A stretch of DNA of 64,000 nt from Pseudomonas sp. DTU12.3 (lineage in GTDB: Bacteria; Pseudomonadota; Gammaproteobacteria; Pseudomonadales; Pseudomonadaceae): NCBI RefSeq assembly GCF_004124275.1, contig NZ_CP027218.1:4733001-4797000 (forward strand), read 5' to 3'. Under the pieces are notes generated by a model. That model saw only the letters and a program-made list of their open reading frames with translations, searched no databases and was not told where the DNA came from. The stretch's first letter is position 1. Each line of letters starts with the position of its first letter. The position numbers and the translations under genes are program-made. Shown here piece by piece: positions 61,243 through 64,000 of the stretch.

Positions 61243-62291
61243 TGCGAGCGCGCTTCGACACGCTGTTCGGCCGCCTGTTTGGCATGCTGTTCGCGGCGAT
61301 CGTCCTGGCGCACTTGCTCGCGTTCACCTGGTTTCACCTCTACGGCCCGCCCCCGCCGCCACCGCCGCCGGAGTTTTCCCAAGGTGTCGAAGGGCAACGG
61401 CCGATGCCGGATCCGCGTTACCCGCAACGACCTCCGCGGCCATGGTTCGGTGGCCCGGTGGTGCCGCTGACGTTTCAGTTCATCTCGCTGATGATCGCCG
61501 CGTGGTACGGCGCCAAACTGTTGAGTCGACCCATCCAGCGCCTGAGCGACGCCGCCGAACGCCTGAGTGAAAACCTCGACAGTGCACCGCTCGACGAGTC
61601 TGGTCCGAAAGAAGCCCGGCAAGCGGCGCACACTTTCAATCTGATGCAGCAACGTATCCGCGAACAGGTGCAGCAGCGTGCGCGCATGCTCGGTGCGGTA
61701 TCGCACGACCTGCGCACGCCCCTGTCACGCCTGAAACTGCGCCTGGAAAACATCAGCGATGAAAAGCTGCAAGGCCAGATGCGTCAGGATCTGGACGACA
61801 TGATCGGCATGCTCGACGCCACCCTCACCTACCTGCACGAACAACGCACCAGCGAAGCCTTGCAGTTGATGGACGTGCAGGCGTTGGTCGAGTCGCTGTG
61901 CGAAAACGCTCAGGATCAGAACGCAGACGTGCAAGTCAGCGGCCATTGCGCCCCGCTGCCGGTACAGCCGATGGCGCTGCGTTCGTGCATCAACAACCTG
62001 ATGGACAACGCTCTGCGCTATGCCGGGCAGGCACGGATTGAACTGCTGGATCAGCGCGAACAACTGCTGATCCGCGTGATCGACCACGGCCCGGGGATTG
62101 CCGAGGACAAGCGTGAAGCCGTGTTCGAGCCGTTTTATCGCCTGGAAGGTTCGCGTAATCGCAATTCCGGTGGCGTGGGCCTGGGCATGACCATTGCCCG
62201 CGAGGCGGCGCAACGACTGGGCGGACAACTGAACCTGGAAGAAACCCCCGGCGGCGGTCTCACGGCCATCATCCGCCTGCCACGATCCTGA
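61242..62291 (+). CDS. Two-component sensor histidine kinase
   Basis: 349 residues. N-terminal membrane helix (LFGMLFAAIVLAHLLAFTWF), a short periplasmic segment with eight consecutive prolines (LYGPPPPPPPPEF) and PRP repeats, second helix (PLTFQFISLMIAAWYGAKLL), HAMP, H-box SHDLRTPLSRLKL with the phosphorylated His, N-box NLMDNALRY, and G-boxes DHGPGIAED and GVGLGMTI. The sensor loop is too short for a folded domain. Partner of the upstream response regulator. Confidence 0.92.
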   Translation: MRARFDTLFGRLFGMLFAAIVLAHLLAFTWFHLYGPPPPPPPPEFSQGVEGQRPMPDPRYPQRPPRPWFGGPVVPLTFQFISLMIAAWYGAKLLSRPIQRLSDAAERLSENLDSAPLDESGPKEARQAAHTFNLMQQRIREQVQQRARMLGAVSHDLRTPLSRLKLRLENISDEKLQGQMRQDLDDMIGMLDATLTYLHEQRTSEALQLMDVQALVESLCENAQDQNADVQVSGHCAPLPVQPMALRSCINNLMDNALRYAGQARIELLDQREQLLIRVIDHGPGIAEDKREAVFEPFYRLEGSRNRNSGGVGLGMTIAREAAQRLGGQLNLEETPGGGLTAIIRLPRS

Positions 62292-62309
62292 GAACACCAC
62301 TACCCCCTT

Positions 62310-62398
62310 GTGGGAGCGGGCTTGCTCGCGAAGGCGATGGGTCAGGCCACAATGATTTGACTGACACACCGCCTTCGCGAGCAAGCCCGCTCCCACAG
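62310..62398. repeat. REPIN between the kinase and the EF-hand gene
   Basis: GTGGGAGCGGGCTTGCTCGC and its inverted copy with a 45-bp spacer. Confidence 0.9.
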
Positions 62399-62522
62399 AG
62401 TTGTGGTGGTCCGGCTGTCTGTGTACCAACCGGTACAAATCTCACATACCGCCGACAACTTGCGCCCTGACGCTGCATAAGCCGGTACACCCACCGGTTT
62501 TCCATTCCAGGGAGTGAGTCCG

Positions 62523-63380
62523 ATGATCGGTAGCGTCAGCAACTACACGAGCTATACCAGCACCAGCAGCAACGCCACGCAAAACTCGCGCAGCCAGCAA
62601 CTGCAAAAAGAACTGTTCGCCAAGCTCGACAGTAACGGCGATGGCGCAGTGGATCAGGACGAACTGAAAAGCGCCCTGTCGCAGAAGTCCGACGACGGCC
62701 TGCTGGTCAATCTGAGCAAACAATTTGGCGATCTCGACAGCGACGACAGCGGCAGCCTCAGCGCCGAAGAAATGACCGCCATGGCGCCGCCACCGCCGCC
62801 GCCACAAGATCAAGCACCGAACACCGACCTCGCTGACGCCCTGATCAGCGCCCTCGACACTGACGGCGACGGCGCCATCAGTAGCGACGAACTGAGCAGC
62901 GGCCTGACCAGCGCCGGCAGCACCGCCGACAGCAACGAAATCTTTTCCGCCCTCGACAAGAACAAGGACGGCACCGTCAGCCAGGACGAACTCACCGCCA
63001 GCCTGACCCCGCCACCGCCGCCACCGCCACAAATCAACAGCGGCGAACTGTTCAGCCAACTCGACGCCGACGGTGATGGCAACGTAACCGCCACCGAACT
63101 GAACAGCGCGCTGCAGGCCAGCGACAGCAGCACTGCAACGACCAGCACCGATACCAGCGCAGCATTGCTCAAGGTTCTGGATAGCGACAGCAGCGGTGGC
63201 GTCAGCAGCGACGAATTGAAAGCCGCTTTACACGCCGGCCGCGAACGCCCGGATGAAGAACAGACCGCCGCGACCCAAAGCACCACCGAAGCGCTGAATC
63301 GCATGATCGCCAACCTGAGCAAACAGTACTCACTCGACAACACTGCCTCGGTCGGCAAATACCTCAACGTCGCCACGTAA
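62523..63380 (+). CDS. EF-hand calcium-binding protein with six loops (XopAW-like)
   Basis: 285 residues. Six EF-hand loops: DSNGDGAVDQDE, DSDDSGSLSAEE, DTDGDGAISSDE, DKNKDGTVSQDE, DADGDGNVTATE and DSDSSGGVSSDE. Two proline-rich linkers (APPPPPPQD, TPPPPPPPQ) separate the pairs. No signal peptide or membrane helix; Ser/Thr-rich N-terminus. Pseudomonas homologues are named after the Xanthomonas type III effector XopAW, but secretion is not shown. The ATG at 62523 follows AGGGAG 8 nt away. Confidence 0.87.
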   Translation: MIGSVSNYTSYTSTSSNATQNSRSQQLQKELFAKLDSNGDGAVDQDELKSALSQKSDDGLLVNLSKQFGDLDSDDSGSLSAEEMTAMAPPPPPPQDQAPNTDLADALISALDTDGDGAISSDELSSGLTSAGSTADSNEIFSALDKNKDGTVSQDELTASLTPPPPPPPQINSGELFSQLDADGDGNVTATELNSALQASDSSTATTSTDTSAALLKVLDSDSSGGVSSDELKAALHAGRERPDEEQTAATQSTTEALNRMIANLSKQYSLDNTASVGKYLNVAT

Positions 63381-63390
63381 AATCTGCCCC

Positions 63391-63476
63391 TGTAGGCGCT
63401 GCCGAAGGCTGCGATCTTTTGCTCTTGCTATTGAAAACCAGGATCAAAAGATCGCAGCCTTCGGCAGCGCCTACAG
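63391..63476. repeat. Second-type REP pair (GGCGCTGCC variant)
   Basis: TGTAGGCGCTGCCGAAGGCT and its inverted copy; differs from the other second-type copies by GCGC in the arm, with the inverted copy showing the matching change. Confidence 0.88.
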
Positions 63477-63517
63477 GGAGGGATGTGCAAATGCCGTGTT
63501 CCCAACCTGGTTATCGG

Positions 63518-64000
63518 TTACCGCCGTTCCTCGACCCGCCCCTGGCTCTTGCTCCAGTCCGTCAACAAGCTATAAGCCACCGCCAATAACGTAGGCCCGA
63601 TAAACAGCCCGATAAAGCCAAACGCAATCAACCCGCCGAACACCCCAAGCAACACAATCACCAACGGCAAATTGCCCCCGCGGCTGATCAGATACGGCTT
63701 GAGCACGTTATCCACGCCACTGATGACAAACGTCCCCCAGATCCCGAGAAACACCGCCATTCCATATTCACCTTTCCACGCCAGCCAGGCCGTAGCGGGC
63801 ACCCACACCAACGGCGGGCCCATCGGAATCAGGCTCAGCAGAAACGTCACGATCCCCAACACCAGCGCACCCGGCACCCCGGCAATCAAAAACCCGATCA
63901 ATGCCAGAATCGCCTGCGCCGCTGCCGTGCCGATGACCCCGTTGACCACCCGCTGCACCGTACCGGCCACCAGTTCGATGTAATAGCCGGCGCGTTCACC
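63518..64000 (-). CDS. AI-2E family transporter (3' part; gene continues beyond the window)
   Basis: About 160 codons of the C-terminal part of a multi-helix membrane protein (YdiK/PerM-like): LALIGFLIAGVPGALVLGIVTFLLSLIPMGPPLVWVPA, GIWGTFVISGVDNVLKPYLISRGGNLPLVIVLLGVFGGL, GLFIGPTLLAVAYSLLTDW. The DNVLKPYLI motif is typical. Family members export small molecules or exchange ions. Whether this one handles AI-2 is unknown. Confidence 0.88.
   Translation of the reverse strand, partial: GERAGYYIELVAGTVQRVVNGVIGTAAAQAILALIGFLIAGVPGALVLGIVTFLLSLIPMGPPLVWVPATAWLAWKGEYGMAVFLGIWGTFVISGVDNVLKPYLISRGGNLPLVIVLLGVFGGLIAFGFIGLFIGPTLLAVAYSLLTDWSKSQGRVEERR

Overview
The window looks like a chromosomal segment of a Pseudomonas species of the fluorescens group. 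The evidence is the GC-rich coding sequence, the many Pseudomonas-type REP/REPIN elements in the intergenic gaps, a non-phosphorylative L-arabinose gene set, and gene order matching the Pseudomonas core genome (tatD-pilZ-holB-tmk-mltG-pabC-fabF-acpP-fabG-fabD-plsX-rpmF-yceD, maf, sppA, rluC, rne, then murB-ptp-kdsB-lpxK-exbDB-comEC). The assignment rests on sequence reading and remembered synteny; no database search was run.

Layout. 1-5.1 kb holds arabinose uptake (araG, cut by the window edge, and araF), a sugar dehydrogenase, a lactonase and a FadR-type GntR regulator. 5.2-8.4 kb holds a DUF1285 protein, a lipoprotein, moaA and a TetR regulator. 8.57-8.69 kb matches the stress sRNA RgsA by position and structure. 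8.8-19 kb is a long leftward housekeeping block: TatD, PilZ, DNA polymerase III delta prime, thymidylate kinase, MltG, PabC and fatty-acid/phospholipid initiation. 19-26.3 kb holds maf, sppA, a HAD phosphatase and rluC, then rightward rne behind a leader of about 0.63 kb with a clear sigma-70 promoter.

26.5-30.9 kb is a four-gene molybdenum hydroxylase cassette: 2Fe-2S subunit, Tat-exported Mo subunit, XdhC and a MobA-like cytidylyltransferase. 31.3-38.1 kb is a tightly overlapping envelope operon (exbB, exbD, lpxK, a Trm112-like gene, kdsB, a phosphatase, murB) beside comEC. 38.9-40.1 kb is an IS110-family element inserted exactly inside a REP. 40.1-46.4 kb holds a YadGH-type ABC exporter, a glutathione transferase, a transglutaminase-like protein, FadE and a small conserved protein. 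46.5-49.7 kb holds a LysR regulator divergent from a trans-editing protein, a 2-oxoglutarate oxygenase and a LysE-type exporter. 49.9-51.7 kb is a periplasmic M20 dipeptidase. 51.8-52.5 kb is an array of three tRNA-Glu/tRNA-Gly pairs with its own promoter. 52.8-64 kb carries a membrane-anchored unknown protein, a chemoreceptor, a MocR regulator, two oxidoreductases, pyrF, a two-component system, a six-EF-hand protein and the end of an AI-2E family transporter.

The strongest unexpected signal is in the IS110 element. Its 5' non-coding end folds into two stem-loops whose loop segments match the REP target around a CT core (right guide 7/7; left guide 6/7 against the common REP variant) and the element's own ends. 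This fits a bridge RNA that directs insertion into REPs. Second is the trans-editing protein/2OG oxygenase/LysE exporter operon, which looks like production, export and tRNA proofreading of a modified amino acid. Third is an attenuator-like leader with a small overlapping ORF in front of the arabinose dehydrogenase gene.
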